Assembly (NCBI RefSeq): GCF_001500045.1
Contig: NZ_LQIX01000001.1
Span: 434,001-498,000, forward strand
Direction: 5' to 3'
From: Mycobacterium sp. GA-1199
GTDB taxonomy: Bacteria > Actinomycetota > Actinomycetes > Mycobacteriales > Mycobacteriaceae
DNA: 64,000 bases
The notes beneath the pieces were generated by a model. That model saw nothing but the letters and a program-made list of their open reading frames with translations, did not search any database and was not told where the DNA came from. How positions within the stretch are numbered: the first letter of the stretch is position 1; every line of letters starts with the position of its first letter. The position numbers and the translations under genes were made by a program. Positions 8,620 to 20,911 of this stretch are shown here, one piece after another.

Positions 8620-9632
8620 CCTTTGGCCACTTTACGGATGAGGCGCGCCGTGGCGCGGTCGAGCACCTCTTGGCGTTCGGCGACGGTCTTCATCTTCGCG
8701 GCACGCCGCGCGGCTGAGGCGATGGTCAGCTCGGACTCGTAGCCCACCACGACTCGCGGGTCGACGTAGGAGCCTCGCGCCACCGCGGGTGTGTTGCCGA
8801 GTTCCTCGGCGACCTCCTTCATCACCGCGGACTCGACCCGTTTGATCACGGTCTTGTTCACCGGTGGGTCGGCGTCGACGAAGGCGGCCGCTGCCAGCAC
8901 CGTGCCGTGCCAGGTGCGCAGGTCCTTGACCGTGTACCGATCCCCGACGAGCTCCTTGAACCGCGTGTTCAGGTCATCGGCGTGGATGTCGATCCAGCCC
9001 GAACTGTTGCGGCACACCAGCAACCGCTCGGTGCGGTCGGGGCGGCGCAACAGAGCGCGGACCGAGCGGACCGCTTCTGGGTCGTCGATCAGCAGTGTCC
9101 GTCGCACCCCGCTCTTGGCGGGGAAGTCGAACTCGATCGCGTTGCGCTGCAGTGTCACGTGCTCGCAGCGCAGCGTCGCGATGCCGTACGAGTTGTTCTC
9201 CTCGGCGTACTGCTCCGAGCCGGAGCGGAAGTAGCCGAGATCGGCCAGGTGCAGCGCCAGCGCCAGCACCCGGTCGCGGTTCAGGCCGCGGCCACGCATG
9301 TCCGCGGCGATGCGTCTGCGCATCTCGGGCAACGCGGCCGACATCTCCAGGACCCGGTCGAACTTCTCCTCGTTGCGCTCCTCCTGCCACCTCTGGTGGT
9401 ACAGGTACTGGCGCCGGCCGGCGGCGTCGGTACCGACCGCCTGGATGTGCCCGTTGGGATACGGGCAGATCCACACCTTCCTCCATGCCGGCGGGATGAC
9501 GAGCTCCTTGATGCGCTGCAGGGTCTTCTCGTCGGTGACCGGGCTGCCGTCGGGATGCTGGTAGGAGAATCCGCGGCCGCGGCGCAACCGGCGCAGGCCG
9601 GGTCCGCTGACGACGCTACGGCGAAGTCGCAT
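8613..9632 (-). CDS. DNA topoisomerase IB (poxvirus/Deinococcus type)
   Basis: A 339-residue type IB topoisomerase. The N-terminal domain begins LRRLRRGRGFSYQ and includes WICPYPNGHIQAVGTDAAGR. The catalytic domain has KDLRTWHGT and, near the C-terminus, GSYVDPRVV, where Tyr is the expected DNA-attacking nucleophile. These enzymes relax supercoils without ATP. Many environmental mycobacteria carry one, M. tuberculosis does not (from memory). The gene is monocistronic and convergent with the heptose operon. No clear ribosome binding site precedes the ATG; a short stem-loop lies just upstream. Confidence 0.9.
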   Translation of the reverse strand: MRLRRSVVSGPGLRRLRRGRGFSYQHPDGSPVTDEKTLQRIKELVIPPAWRKVWICPYPNGHIQAVGTDAAGRRQYLYHQRWQEERNEEKFDRVLEMSAALPEMRRRIAADMRGRGLNRDRVLALALHLADLGYFRSGSEQYAEENNSYGIATLRCEHVTLQRNAIEFDFPAKSGVRRTLLIDDPEAVRSVRALLRRPDRTERLLVCRNSSGWIDIHADDLNTRFKELVGDRYTVKDLRTWHGTVLAAAAFVDADPPVNKTVIKRVESAVMKEVAEELGNTPAVARGSYVDPRVVVGYESELTIASAARRAAKMKTVAERQEVLDRATARLIRKVAKGQ

Positions 9633-9650
9633 GTTTGGGTCCCGAGCGCC

Positions 9651-9669
9651 TGGGGGTATTGAACCCCCA
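9651..9669 (-). promoter_or_regulatory. Stem-loop in the topoisomerase IB leader
   Basis: TGGGGGTATTGAACCCCCA forms a perfect 7-bp stem with a 5-nt loop, ending about 18 bases upstream of the topoisomerase start codon. It could fold in the mRNA leader near the ribosome entry region. No U-tract follows on either strand, so a terminator is unlikely. Function is not known. Confidence 0.4.
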
Positions 9670-9842
9670 CCATGGAGAAGTCTTACTTTGTCGCGCCGTC
9701 AAAATGCCGCTCGTCACAGTCGTGTTCGCTGTTCCGTCGGCCCGAGCCGTTGCGCGCTGGGTGGGAACTTCTCCATGACCGGGTAAATACCCGCGTCGGC
9801 GTGCGGCACACGTCGTCATTCGCGGGTCACCGGAGTACTCGT

Positions 9843-9869
9843 GGTTAGGTGGGATCCGACCTGGGGTAA
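9843..9869 (+). promoter_or_regulatory. SigF-type promoter of rsbW-sigF
   Basis: GGTTA at 9843-9847 and GGGTAA at 9864-9869 are separated by 16 bases, matching the mycobacterial SigF pattern (GGTTT, 15-17 nt, GGGTA). The start point would fall near 9876, about 22 bases before the rsbW ATG. This implies autoregulation of the sigF operon, as known for its homologues. A second GGGTAA at 9781-9786 has no good -35 partner. Confidence 0.7.
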
Positions 9870-9897
9870 TCTCGCTTCGACATTGCCGGGAGGTCAA

Positions 9898-10341
9898 ATG
9901 GCCGACACTGCCAACACCAGGGCCAACAAGAACAATGGGCACGGGCACGGCGCGCGGTCGGTGGAACTCCGGGTCGCCGCCGAACTCGAGAATCTTGCGG
10001 TGCTGCGCACCCTGGTCGCCGCGGTGGCGACCTTCGAGGATCTGGACTTCGATGCCGTCGCCGACCTGCGTCTTGCGGTCGACGAGGCGTGCACGAGGCT
10101 GATCCGGTCCGCGGTACCCAACTCCGTGCTCCTGCTCGTCATCGCCCCGCGCGACGACGCCGTCGTCATCGACGCGTCCACCACGTGTAAGAGTTCTGAC
10201 ATCCTGGCGCCCGGCAGCTTCAGCTGGCACGTGCTGAGTTCACTGACCGACGAAGTGACGACCTTCGAGAATGGACAGGGACCCGAGAACGCCCAGGTGT
10301 TCGGGATCTCCATGACGACGAGACGAGCGACGCTGCAGTGA
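9898..10341 (+). CDS. rsbW: Anti-sigma F factor RsbW (UsfX)
   Basis: A 147-residue GHKL-type (HATPase) anti-sigma protein. The N-box region reads LRLAVDEACTRLI. RsbW homologues bind and block SigF and are released by STAS antagonists. The ATG at 9898 is chosen over a GTG at 9841 because GGGAGG (9888-9893) sits five bases before it and the predicted SigF promoter lies between the two. It overlaps sigF by GTGA, the usual coupled arrangement. The first 20 residues are Asn/His/Gly-rich and probably disordered. Confidence 0.92.
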   Translation: MADTANTRANKNNGHGHGARSVELRVAAELENLAVLRTLVAAVATFEDLDFDAVADLRLAVDEACTRLIRSAVPNSVLLLVIAPRDDAVVIDASTTCKSSDILAPGSFSWHVLSSLTDEVTTFENGQGPENAQVFGISMTTRRATLQ

Positions 10342-11126
10342 CGCCGTCGACGTCACAGGGTTCGTCGTCGCGTTCGAACTCTGAGTACGCGGATGTCGCC
10401 GACATGTTCCGCGAGCTGAAGAACGTGCCGGAGGACTCGCCGAAATTCCAGCGGCAGCGTGACCGCATCGTCGAGCGCTGCCTGCCCCTGGCCGACCACA
10501 TCGCGCGCCGCTTCGACGGGCGCGGCGAGCCACGCGAAGACCTGGTCCAGGTGGCCCGCGTCGGGTTGGTCAATGCGGTGATCCGCTTCGACGTCGAGGC
10601 CGGCTCGGACTTCGTCTCGTTCGCGGTGCCCACCATCATGGGGGAGGTCCGACGGCACTTCCGCGACAACAGCTGGTCGGTCAAGGTGCCGCGGCGACTC
10701 AAGGAACTGCATCTGCGACTCGGCGCCGCCACCGCGGAGTTGTCGCAGCGGCTCGGCCGCGCCCCCACGGCATCGGAGCTCGCCGCGGAGCTGGGCATGG
10801 ACCGCGACGAGGTCGTCGAGGGCCTGGTGGCCGGAAGCTCCTACAACACGCTGTCGATCGACAGCGGTGGCAGCGGAACCGAGGACGCCCCCGCGATCGC
10901 CGACACGCTGGGCGACGTCGACCTCGGTCTCGACCAGATCGAGAACCGGGAAGCGTTGCGGCCCTTGCTCGCCGCGCTGCCGGAGCGCGAACGAACCGTG
11001 TTGTTGCTGCGCTTCTTCGAATCCCTCACTCAGACGCAAATCGCTGAGCGCGTTGGCATCTCACAGATGCACGTGTCGCGTCTGCTCGCGAAGTCGCTAG
11101 CTCGACTCCGGGACCAGTTGCAGTAG
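10338..11126 (+). CDS. sigF: RNA polymerase sigma factor SigF
   Basis: A 262-residue group 3 sigma factor. Region 2 spans about residues 50-125 (RCLPLADHIARRF, FVSFAVPTIMGEVRRHFRD), region 3 about 130-190, and region 4 ends in an HTH (TQIAERVGISQMHVSRLL). In mycobacteria SigF controls stationary-phase, stress, envelope and pigment genes. The GTG start overlaps the rsbW stop, giving stoichiometric production with its inhibitor. Order rsbW-sigF matches Rv3287c-Rv3286c. Confidence 0.96.
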   Translation: MTPSTSQGSSSRSNSEYADVADMFRELKNVPEDSPKFQRQRDRIVERCLPLADHIARRFDGRGEPREDLVQVARVGLVNAVIRFDVEAGSDFVSFAVPTIMGEVRRHFRDNSWSVKVPRRLKELHLRLGAATAELSQRLGRAPTASELAAELGMDRDEVVEGLVAGSSYNTLSIDSGGSGTEDAPAIADTLGDVDLGLDQIENREALRPLLAALPERERTVLLLRFFESLTQTQIAERVGISQMHVSRLLAKSLARLRDQLQ

Positions 11127-11534
11127 CGGCCTGGTGTTCTTGCCATTCCCGAGCGCTGTCTCGATGCTGTCGCAGATGGGTAGTGCGGCATCCGGATCGC
11201 AGATGCGCAACAAGCGGCTGACCGATGCGCTCGGCAACAGCGCCCACTCGATCTTCTCGCCCGCGGTGCGCACGTTGAGCGTGTGCAGCGCGGAGAAGCC
11301 TGCGGTGCCGAAGAATTCGACCCCCGACAGGTCGACCACGATGCGCTCGAGCTCTGTGGCGTGGCGCAGCGCGTAGTCGACGAACTCCTGGGAGTTCGCG
11401 GCGTCGATCTCACCGTGGGCGGAGACGATCGCGGTGGCGGGGTGCACCCGCCGGGTGGCGAAGTGCGCGGTGTGGCAGTCGCGGCTGTCGTCGGATTGCG
11501 CTTCATCAGCGACAGTCAAATCAGGATTGGACAT
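11097..11534 (-). CDS. STAS-domain anti-anti-sigma factor
   Basis: A 145-residue protein with a STAS domain at about residues 35-125 (AHGEIDAANSQEFVDYAL, VVDLSGVEFFGTAGFSALH). Such proteins capture RsbW and free the sigma factor. The usual D-S-S-G phosphorylation motif reads G-T-A-G, so the acceptor serine is replaced by threonine. The start at 11534 has GGAG six bases upstream; longer starts at 11546 and 11561 lack one. It is convergent with sigF and overlaps it by 30 bases, so it is probably a sigF-pathway regulator. That link is inferred from position. Confidence 0.85.
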   Translation of the reverse strand: MSNPDLTVADEAQSDDSRDCHTAHFATRRVHPATAIVSAHGEIDAANSQEFVDYALRHATELERIVVDLSGVEFFGTAGFSALHTLNVRTAGEKIEWALLPSASVSRLLRICDPDAALPICDSIETALGNGKNTRPLLQLVPESS

Positions 11535-11818
11535 GTGTGACTCCATCAGTGAATGTGTCATTCGTACTGTGGCTCACGTCAAAAATTTGGGGCCCTGCGT
11601 ATTCAAAGCCTTCGCAGCAGAGGCGGGAGTTCTCTACCCTTGCACGTCGATGACGTTTCAGCTCGGCTGTCAACTCAACCTGAACTGAACCCTACGCTGC
11701 TCAACGATCATGCACAATCGCTATCAAGACCACCGTCGTAACCGCTGGTCACAGCCGCCGAGACCGCCGAACATATGACAAATTTGTCGAAACTCGAGCC
11801 ACACCGCAGGCCGGTGCG

Positions 11819-12355
11819 ATGACGCCGAAAGTCGCCGGTGTGCTGCTGGCCGCAGGTGCGGGTACCCGTTACGGAATGCCGAAAGTGCTTGCCGCTCAAG
11901 GTGAATGGCTCCGGGCGGCGGTGGACGCCTTGAGCGACGGTGGATGTGGTGACGTGGTGGTGGTGTTGGGCGCGGCGGTGGTCGAGGTCCCGCGGCCTGC
12001 GCGCGCCGTGGTCGCCGAGGCCTGGGCAGACGGTTTGTCGGCATCGCTGCGGGCCGGGCTCTCGGCGGTCGACGCCGACTACGCCGTGCTGCACACCGTC
12101 GACACGCCCGATGTGGGAGCCGACGTGGTGCGCCGGGTGGTCACCGCGGCGGTGACCACCGAGTCGGGTCTCGCGCGTGCCTGCTACGGGCGATCGCCGG
12201 GCCACCCGGTGGTGATCGCGCGCAGGCACTGGGCAGCGCTGCTCGAAGGAGTCCATGGCGACGAGGGCGCACGCTCGTTCCTGGCGGCCCGCGACGACGT
12301 CGTCGCGGTGGATTGTGCGGATCTGGCGACGGGTCGCGACATCGACGTGAGCTGA
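11819..12355 (+). CDS. MobA/MocA-like nucleotidyltransferase
   Basis: A 178-residue NTP_transf_3 family protein. The N-terminal nucleotide loop is VLLAAGAGTRYGMPKVL, and the metal-binding Asp is probably in HTVDTPDVG. The family includes molybdenum cofactor cytidylyl/guanylyltransferases and sugar-phosphate nucleotidyltransferases; which substrate applies is not clear. No molybdenum enzyme gene is nearby. The Shine-Dalgarno site is weak (GCAGG). A 257-base gap precedes it and holds no other gene I can support. Confidence 0.75.
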   Translation: MTPKVAGVLLAAGAGTRYGMPKVLAAQGEWLRAAVDALSDGGCGDVVVVLGAAVVEVPRPARAVVAEAWADGLSASLRAGLSAVDADYAVLHTVDTPDVGADVVRRVVTAAVTTESGLARACYGRSPGHPVVIARRHWAALLEGVHGDEGARSFLAARDDVVAVDCADLATGRDIDVS

Positions 12356-12357
12356 CG

Positions 12358-12687
12358 TCAGTGGACCGTGAGACCCAGCATCGCCGTCGCGAAGCGGCGC
12401 ACGGAATGCTCAGCGATCGTGGCCGCATCGGCGTACCCGTCGCGGCATCGCGTACGCAGTAGCGCGGCCCGCGGGTCGAGCCTGATCTCGGCCAGCATCT
12501 CGCCCGTCGTCGGTTCGCACACCGCCCAGGTGTATGCGGTGTCGGAGGCCCACTGCGCGCGGCAGCGAGCGATGTAGCCGGGATCGGTCTCGCCCATCTC
12601 GGCGAGCGCGGGGCCGTCGTCGATCAACTCGTCATCGCGCGGCGCGCGCAGATACCATGCGCCGGCGTTGATCTCGACGGGCTCCAT
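12358..12687 (-). CDS. Small GNAT-like protein (probably N-terminal half only)
   Basis: A 109-residue protein resembling the first half of RimJ-type acetyltransferases: an acidic PRDDELIDDG segment, then YTWAVCEPTTGEMLAEIRLDP, the pattern seen before the acetyl-CoA core. The second half with the Q/RxxGxG/A loop is not visible, so enzymatic activity is doubtful. Downstream of accA3 on the same strand and ending three bases from the convergent nucleotidyltransferase gene. It may be a degenerate or binding-only protein. Confidence 0.5.
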   Translation of the reverse strand: MEPVEINAGAWYLRAPRDDELIDDGPALAEMGETDPGYIARCRAQWASDTAYTWAVCEPTTGEMLAEIRLDPRAALLRTRCRDGYADAATIAEHSVRRFATAMLGLTVH

Positions 12688-12690
12688 GGC

Positions 12691-12737
12691 GATTTCGGTG
12701 CGCTAACGCTCGCTGCGCGATCGATTGCGCACCGAAA

Positions 12738-12739
<2 letters not shown>
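12691..12739. repeat. 13-bp perfect inverted repeat at the accA3 3' end
   Basis: GATTTCGGTGCGC (12691-12703) is matched perfectly by GCGCACCGAAATC (12727-12739), with a 23-nt interior that itself contains GCG/CGC-rich pairing. The right arm runs into the accA3 stop codon. It may serve as a terminator or mRNA-end stabiliser for accA3. A related element (shared CACCGAAATCA) lies at 29017-29062 at the end of another leftward gene. Confidence 0.6.
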
Positions 12740-14570
<1,831 letters not shown>

Positions 14571-14670
14571 TTAAGAATCTAACGGACGGAGTTTATGCGG
14601 CCCTGCTGAGGTCTCGGCGAGCCGGTCCCTATACCCGCGAGTAATAAACGACAGTTGCTGCCACAGATCC

Positions 14671-14682
14671 GTGAGCGCTCAC
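14671..14682. promoter_or_regulatory. Perfect 12-bp palindrome upstream of accA3
   Basis: GTGAGCGCTCAC is a perfect palindrome in the 200-base gap between sufE and accA3, about 135 bases upstream of the accA3 start. Its length and symmetry suit a dimeric repressor, but no factor can be named. The rest of the gap shows no gene. Confidence 0.35.
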
Positions 14683-14739
14683 CCAGGTACGTTTTCGGCT
14701 CCGCATTCTCTACACCAGCGATCGCTCGGCCAAGTGGCG

Positions 14740-15153
14740 TCAGCGCAGCCGCTTCTTGATGCGGGCCAGCATCGCCGACATCCCGCGCAACCGCAGCGGG
14801 CTGATCAAAGCGGCGAGCCCCAGTTCGGAGTAGAAGTCGTCGGGCACCGCCAGGATCTCGTCGGCGGAGTGGTCGTCCAGGCCCGCGGCCAGGATCGCGG
14901 CGAATCCGCGTGTCGTCGGCGCTTCGGCGGGCGCGCTGAAGTACAGCCGGACATGGTCGCGGTTGTCGGCATCGACATGGAGGAACAGCGGCGACTGGCA
15001 TTCGGGCACCGGTTCCATCGCGGCCTCTTCGAGGTCGGCGGGCAGCGCAGGCAGCTCGTTGGCGAACTCCAGAAGCAGCTGCAGCTTGTCCTGCCCCTGC
15101 ACCTCTTTGAAGTCCGACACCACCTCCGCCAGTGCGGCCGGCATTGCACTCAT
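14740..15153 (-). CDS. SufE-like cysteine desulfurase-associated protein
   Basis: A 137-residue SufE family protein (Rv3284 type). The persulfide-accepting Cys52 lies in the loop [12 protein letters not shown], and the family C-terminal helix [12 protein letters not shown] is present. SufE proteins take sulfur from a cysteine desulfurase for Fe-S assembly. Its ATG overlaps the sseA stop (ATGA), and it closes the accD5-accE5-maf-sseA-sufE operon. Coupling to the sulfurtransferase SseA suggests a sulfur-relay function. Confidence 0.9.
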   Translation of the reverse strand: MSAMPAALAEVVSDFKEVQGQDKLQLLLEFANELPALPADLEEAAMEPVPECQSPLFLHVDADNRDHVRLYFSAPAEAPTTRGFAAILAAGLDDHSADEILAVPDDFYSELGLAALISPLRLRGMSAMLARIKKRLR

Positions 15154-16046
15154 GAGGAGCCCGGCACATCCCCTGGTTCGGACCCGGCGGTGACGGGCAC
15201 CCGGACCGCGTTGCCCCATTCGGTCCACGATCCGTCGTAGTTGCGGACGCCGGGCAGGCCCAGCAGATGGGTCAGCACGAACCAGGTGTGGCTCGAACGC
15301 TCACCGATGCGGCAGTAGACGATCGTCTCGTCGTCGGGAGTCAAAAAGCCGTACAGCTCCTCGAGCTCGGCACGGCTGCGGAACCGGCCGCTGTCGTCGG
15401 CCGCCTTGGCCCACGGAATCGAACGTGCGGTGGGTATGTGGCCGCCCCGCAGCGCGCCCTCCTCGGGATAGTCGGGCATGTGGGTGCGTTCCCCGGTGTA
15501 CTCCTGGGGCGAGCGGACGTCGATCAGGGGCGCCTTCCCGAGCGCGTCGAGCACGTCCTCCTTGAACGCGCGGATCGGCGCGTCGTCGCGCTCGACGACG
15601 GGGTAGCCGGTGCTCGTCTTGTTCGGCACGTCGAGCGTGGTCTCGCGGCCGTCGGAGATCCACAGGTCGCGACCGCCGTTGAGGAGCCGGACGTCGGGGT
15701 GGCCGAACAACGTGAACACCCAGAGGGCGTATGCCGCCCACCAGTTGCTCTTGTCGCCGTAGATCACCACCGTGTCGTCGCGGGCGATGCCCTTGCGGTT
15801 CATCAGGTCGGCGAACTGTTCGCCGGTGATGTAGTCGCGCACGTGGGGATCGTTCAGGTCGGTGTGCCAGTCGATCTTGACCGCACCCGGTATGTGGCCG
15901 GTGTCGTAGAGCAGTACGTCCTCGTCGGACTCCACGATGGCCAGTCCCGGCCGGCCCAGGTTCGCCGACAACCAGTCGGCGGTGACGAGGCGCTCGGGAT
16001 GGGCGTATGACTGCAGGGCGGGGTCTGGATCGGCAGGCAGAGGCAC
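15150..16046 (-). CDS. sseA: Thiosulfate/3-mercaptopyruvate sulfurtransferase
   Basis: A 298-residue two-domain rhodanese. The N-terminal domain is inactive-type ([17 protein letters not shown]); the C-terminal one has [13 protein letters not shown] and the catalytic loop [11 protein letters not shown] with Cys245. It transfers sulfane sulfur from thiosulfate or mercaptopyruvate. It shares four bases with sufE downstream. Order maf-sseA-sufE matches Rv3282-Rv3284. Cytoplasmic, no signal peptide. Confidence 0.92.
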   Translation of the reverse strand: MPLPADPDPALQSYAHPERLVTADWLSANLGRPGLAIVESDEDVLLYDTGHIPGAVKIDWHTDLNDPHVRDYITGEQFADLMNRKGIARDDTVVIYGDKSNWWAAYALWVFTLFGHPDVRLLNGGRDLWISDGRETTLDVPNKTSTGYPVVERDDAPIRAFKEDVLDALGKAPLIDVRSPQEYTGERTHMPDYPEEGALRGGHIPTARSIPWAKAADDSGRFRSRAELEELYGFLTPDDETIVYCRIGERSSHTWFVLTHLLGLPGVRNYDGSWTEWGNAVRVPVTAGSEPGDVPGSS

Positions 16047-16083
16047 AAACCCGAGCCTACCGAGGCGCGCATACCGCGTGGGA

Positions 16084-16721
16084 TCAGGTGAGCGGGTTAT
16101 CGCGCCACAGGTCCGCCAGCGACAGCCCGGCGCGCTCGAACATGCGACGGACCAGGGGCAGCCCGATGCCGATCACCGACGACGGGTCGCCAACCACGCC
16201 CTCGATGAACCAGCCGCCCAGACCGTCGAGGGTGAATCCTCCCGCCACCGCCGTCGGCTCCCCGCTGGCGACGTAGGCCTCCAGATCGGCCGTCGACGGC
16301 GACGCGAAGTGCACGGTGGTGCTCTCGGTCTCGGCGAGCCGGCACACAATCCTGTTGTGCTGCAAGCGGATCACGCAGTGCCCCGTGTGGAGCTGACCGG
16401 CCGAGCCGGCCATCTGCTGCCAGCCGGCAAGCGCGGCCTCCGCCGTTGCGGGCTTGCCGGCCAACGTCCCGTCGCGGAACAGCATGGAATCGCACCCGAT
16501 CACGACGCAGTCGGCACCGACCGTCGGATCGAGCTCGGCGACCACCGCGTCGGCCTTGGCCGTGGCAAGGGCGACCGTCACCTGCGCCGGTGTCGCCACG
16601 TCGTCGAGCTCGGCGACGACCGCGTCCTCGTCGACACCGGACACCACGATCAGGGGATCGATTCCGGCCTGCCGCAGCACTTTTCGGCGGCCGGAGGACG
16701 CCGAGGCGAGGACGACGCGCG

Positions 16722-16725
<4 letters not shown>
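16084..16725 (-). CDS. maf: Maf/YhdE nucleoside triphosphate pyrophosphatase
   Basis: A 213-residue Maf protein: [17 protein letters not shown] at the N-terminus, [10 protein letters not shown] with the catalytic Asp, and a central acidic/Lys region. Family members hydrolyse dTTP/UTP or modified NTPs to monophosphates as a house-cleaning step. The ATG overlaps the accE5 stop by ATGA, so it is translated with the carboxylase genes, though no functional link is evident. Length is normal. Confidence 0.92.
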
Positions 16726-18808
<2,083 letters not shown>

Positions 18809-18830
18809 TCAAGATGGGAGTTCGATTCCG

Positions 18831-19637
18831 ATGACCGCGCACCGGGCTCCGCTCGATGTCAAGGCGCTGCGGGAGCAGGTGTCCGCCGGGTCGCGCGTGT
18901 GGCGGCGTATCGACGTGGTGGCCGAGACCGGCTCGACCAACGCCGACCTGATCGCGGCCGCCGGGCGCGGCGAGCACATCGCCGGCGCCGTCCTGATCGC
19001 CGAGAACCAGACCGCGGGCCGTGGCCGCCGGGGCCGCAGCTGGTCGGCGGTGCCGTACGCGCAGATCACGATGTCGGTGGGCCTCGACGCGACCGGGGTG
19101 CCCAGCTCCGCGTGGGGATGGTTGCCGCTGGCGACCGGGGTCGCCGTCGTCGACGCGGTTGCCGACACGGGTGTGACCGCGGGCCTGAAGTGGCCCAACG
19201 ACGTCCTCGCCGGAGGCGGCAAGCTGGCGGGAATCCTGGCCGAGGTCGCCGGCGGTCAGCAGGCCGTCGTGATCGGCGTCGGGCTCAACGTCTCGCTGAG
19301 CGGCGAGGACGTCGGCGTCGAGGGGGTTACGTCGTTGGTGGACCTCGGCGTCCCGGCACCCGACCGGCAACGCCTGCTCGTCCGACTCCTGCACGAACTG
19401 GGCAACCGCGTCGAATCGTGGACCCGCGCCGCAGGCGCCGACGCCGGCCTGGCCGTCGACTACCGCGCCCGCAGCCTCACGCTGGGGCGGCGGGTCCGCG
19501 CCCTCCTGCCCGGGGATCAGGAGGTCGTCGGCGTGGCGCGAGACGTCGACGAGCAGGGCCGGCTGGTCATCGAAGCCGACGGGCGGTCGGTGACGGTCTC
19601 CGCGGGCGACATCGTCCATCTACGGCCCGACCAGTGA
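18831..19637 (+). CDS. birA: Biotin--[acetyl-CoA carboxylase] ligase
   Basis: A 268-residue group I biotin ligase without the N-terminal DNA-binding domain, so it should not itself be a repressor. The biotinyl-AMP loop reads GRGRRGRSWSA, followed by KWPNDVLAGGGKLAGIL, and a C-terminal SH3-like domain. It biotinylates the AccA-type carrier lysines. GGGAG lies about ten bases before the ATG. Divergent from accD5 and followed 20 bases later by the PH-domain gene. Confidence 0.94.
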   Translation: MTAHRAPLDVKALREQVSAGSRVWRRIDVVAETGSTNADLIAAAGRGEHIAGAVLIAENQTAGRGRRGRSWSAVPYAQITMSVGLDATGVPSSAWGWLPLATGVAVVDAVADTGVTAGLKWPNDVLAGGGKLAGILAEVAGGQQAVVIGVGLNVSLSGEDVGVEGVTSLVDLGVPAPDRQRLLVRLLHELGNRVESWTRAAGADAGLAVDYRARSLTLGRRVRALLPGDQEVVGVARDVDEQGRLVIEADGRSVTVSAGDIVHLRPDQ

Positions 19638-19657
19638 TTTCGCTCTAAAGTCATCGC

Positions 19658-20176
19658 ATGGGTTACCCCGACAACGTGCTCGCCTCCGACGAGCAGGTGG
19701 TGCTTCACCGCCATCCGCATTGGAAACGGCTGATCGGGCCGGTCCTGGTGTTGCTGCTGGTGACGGCGCTTGCCGCGTTCGGGGCCGGATACGTCAACAC
19801 GATGGATTGGGATCAGACAGCCCGCAACGTCGTGCTGATCGTGATCGGCGCGATCTGGCTGCTGGTCGTCGGGTGGCTGACGATCTGGCCGTTCCTGAAC
19901 TGGTGGACGACGCACTTTGTGATCACCGACCGTCGGGTGATGTTCCGGCACGGGGTGCTGACCCGCTCGGGTATCGACATCCCGCTGGCGAGAATCAACA
20001 GCGTGGAGTTTCGGCACGGATTGCTGGACCGGATGCTGCGGACCGGCACGTTGATCATCGAGTCAGCGGCGCAGGACCCGCTCGAGTTTCACGACATCCC
20101 GCGAGTGGAACGGGTCCACTCGCTGCTGTATCACGAGGTCTTCGACACCCTGGGCTCGGAGGAGTCGCCCAGCTGA
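19658..20176 (+). CDS. Membrane protein with bacterial PH (bPH2) domain
   Basis: A 172-residue protein of the Rv3278c type. Two transmembrane helices lie at about residues 27-47 and 58-80, followed by a C-terminal bPH2 domain (THFVITDRRVMFRHGVL, DIPLARINSVEFRHGL). The role is unknown. Its 3' end overlaps the convergent gtrA gene by 46 bases. Same order as M. tuberculosis. Confidence 0.88.
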   Translation: MGYPDNVLASDEQVVLHRHPHWKRLIGPVLVLLLVTALAAFGAGYVNTMDWDQTARNVVLIVIGAIWLLVVGWLTIWPFLNWWTTHFVITDRRVMFRHGVLTRSGIDIPLARINSVEFRHGLLDRMLRTGTLIIESAAQDPLEFHDIPRVERVHSLLYHEVFDTLGSEESPS

Positions 20177-20808
20177 GCGGCGCGGCCGGCGCGTCGGCCG
20201 GGGCGGCGCAGCGGGGTGACGTTGCCCTCGGCGTGCTCGGCGGCGACGCCCTCGTGATGGTCCTCGAGGAGTTCGGCGAGCCCACCCGCGGTGAGCGACT
20301 CCATCGCCCGGTCCGGATTGCGGCCGAACTCGTCGGGAAACACCCAGCGCCGAAACGCCCAGAATCGGAACGCCATCTGCAGCAGGTTGCCGATGATGTA
20401 GGCGGAGATGAAGTCGGCGATGTTCTCCACCGTCAGGCTGACTTCGGGCACCCGCAGCATCAACACATAGCTCGAGATCCACAGCGGGGCCATGCTCAAC
20501 AGCACACCGACCCCGCTGACGCCGAAGAACAGCAGCGCCTCGTGATGACGCTCCCGTCCACCGCGGTCGCGGAAGCTCCACTCGCGGTTCAGGATGTAGG
20601 ACGCGATCACCGCGACGATGCCGGCGATGATCTTGGCCGTCACCGGCTTGGGCTCGAGAACGGTGAGCTTGAGCGTGTAAAAGACCGACGTGTCGATGAT
20701 GAACGTCGTCGCGCCGACGATCGCGAACTTGATCAGTTCGTGATGCCGCTCGAAGTACGGCCGTACCGGACCGGGCAGCCGTGCGATCGTCGCATCGGTA
20801 AAGGACAC
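20131..20808 (-). CDS. GtrA-family membrane protein
   Basis: A 225-residue protein with four predicted helices in residues about 25-160 (FAIVGATTFIIDTSVFYTL, IIAGIVAVIASYILNREWSF). The RKY-type motif of GtrA proteins appears as NREWSF. The family flips or transfers polyprenyl-linked sugars, often for cell-wall polysaccharides. The C-terminal 60 residues are hydrophilic and poorly conserved. Divergent from purK with a 103-base gap. Confidence 0.85.
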   Translation of the reverse strand: MSFTDATIARLPGPVRPYFERHHELIKFAIVGATTFIIDTSVFYTLKLTVLEPKPVTAKIIAGIVAVIASYILNREWSFRDRGGRERHHEALLFFGVSGVGVLLSMAPLWISSYVLMLRVPEVSLTVENIADFISAYIIGNLLQMAFRFWAFRRWVFPDEFGRNPDRAMESLTAGGLAELLEDHHEGVAAEHAEGNVTPLRRPGRRAGRAAQLGDSSEPRVSKTS

Positions 20809-20911
20809 AACAGGGCAGTGTACGGAAATACCGCACTCTACGTGTACTCATGCAGGTCGCAGCCGATACACGGGAACCAGGCCCACCGCGTGGTCATGAC
20901 ACCATGAGGAC

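Noticed and set aside
9781..9786. Second SigF promoter before rsbW
   Set aside because: GGGTAA is present, but the sequence 16 bases upstream (GGTGG) is a poor -35.
11819..12355. Molybdenum cofactor enzyme assignment (MobA)
   Set aside because: The fold matches but no molybdoenzyme or cofactor gene is adjacent, so only the broad family is stated.
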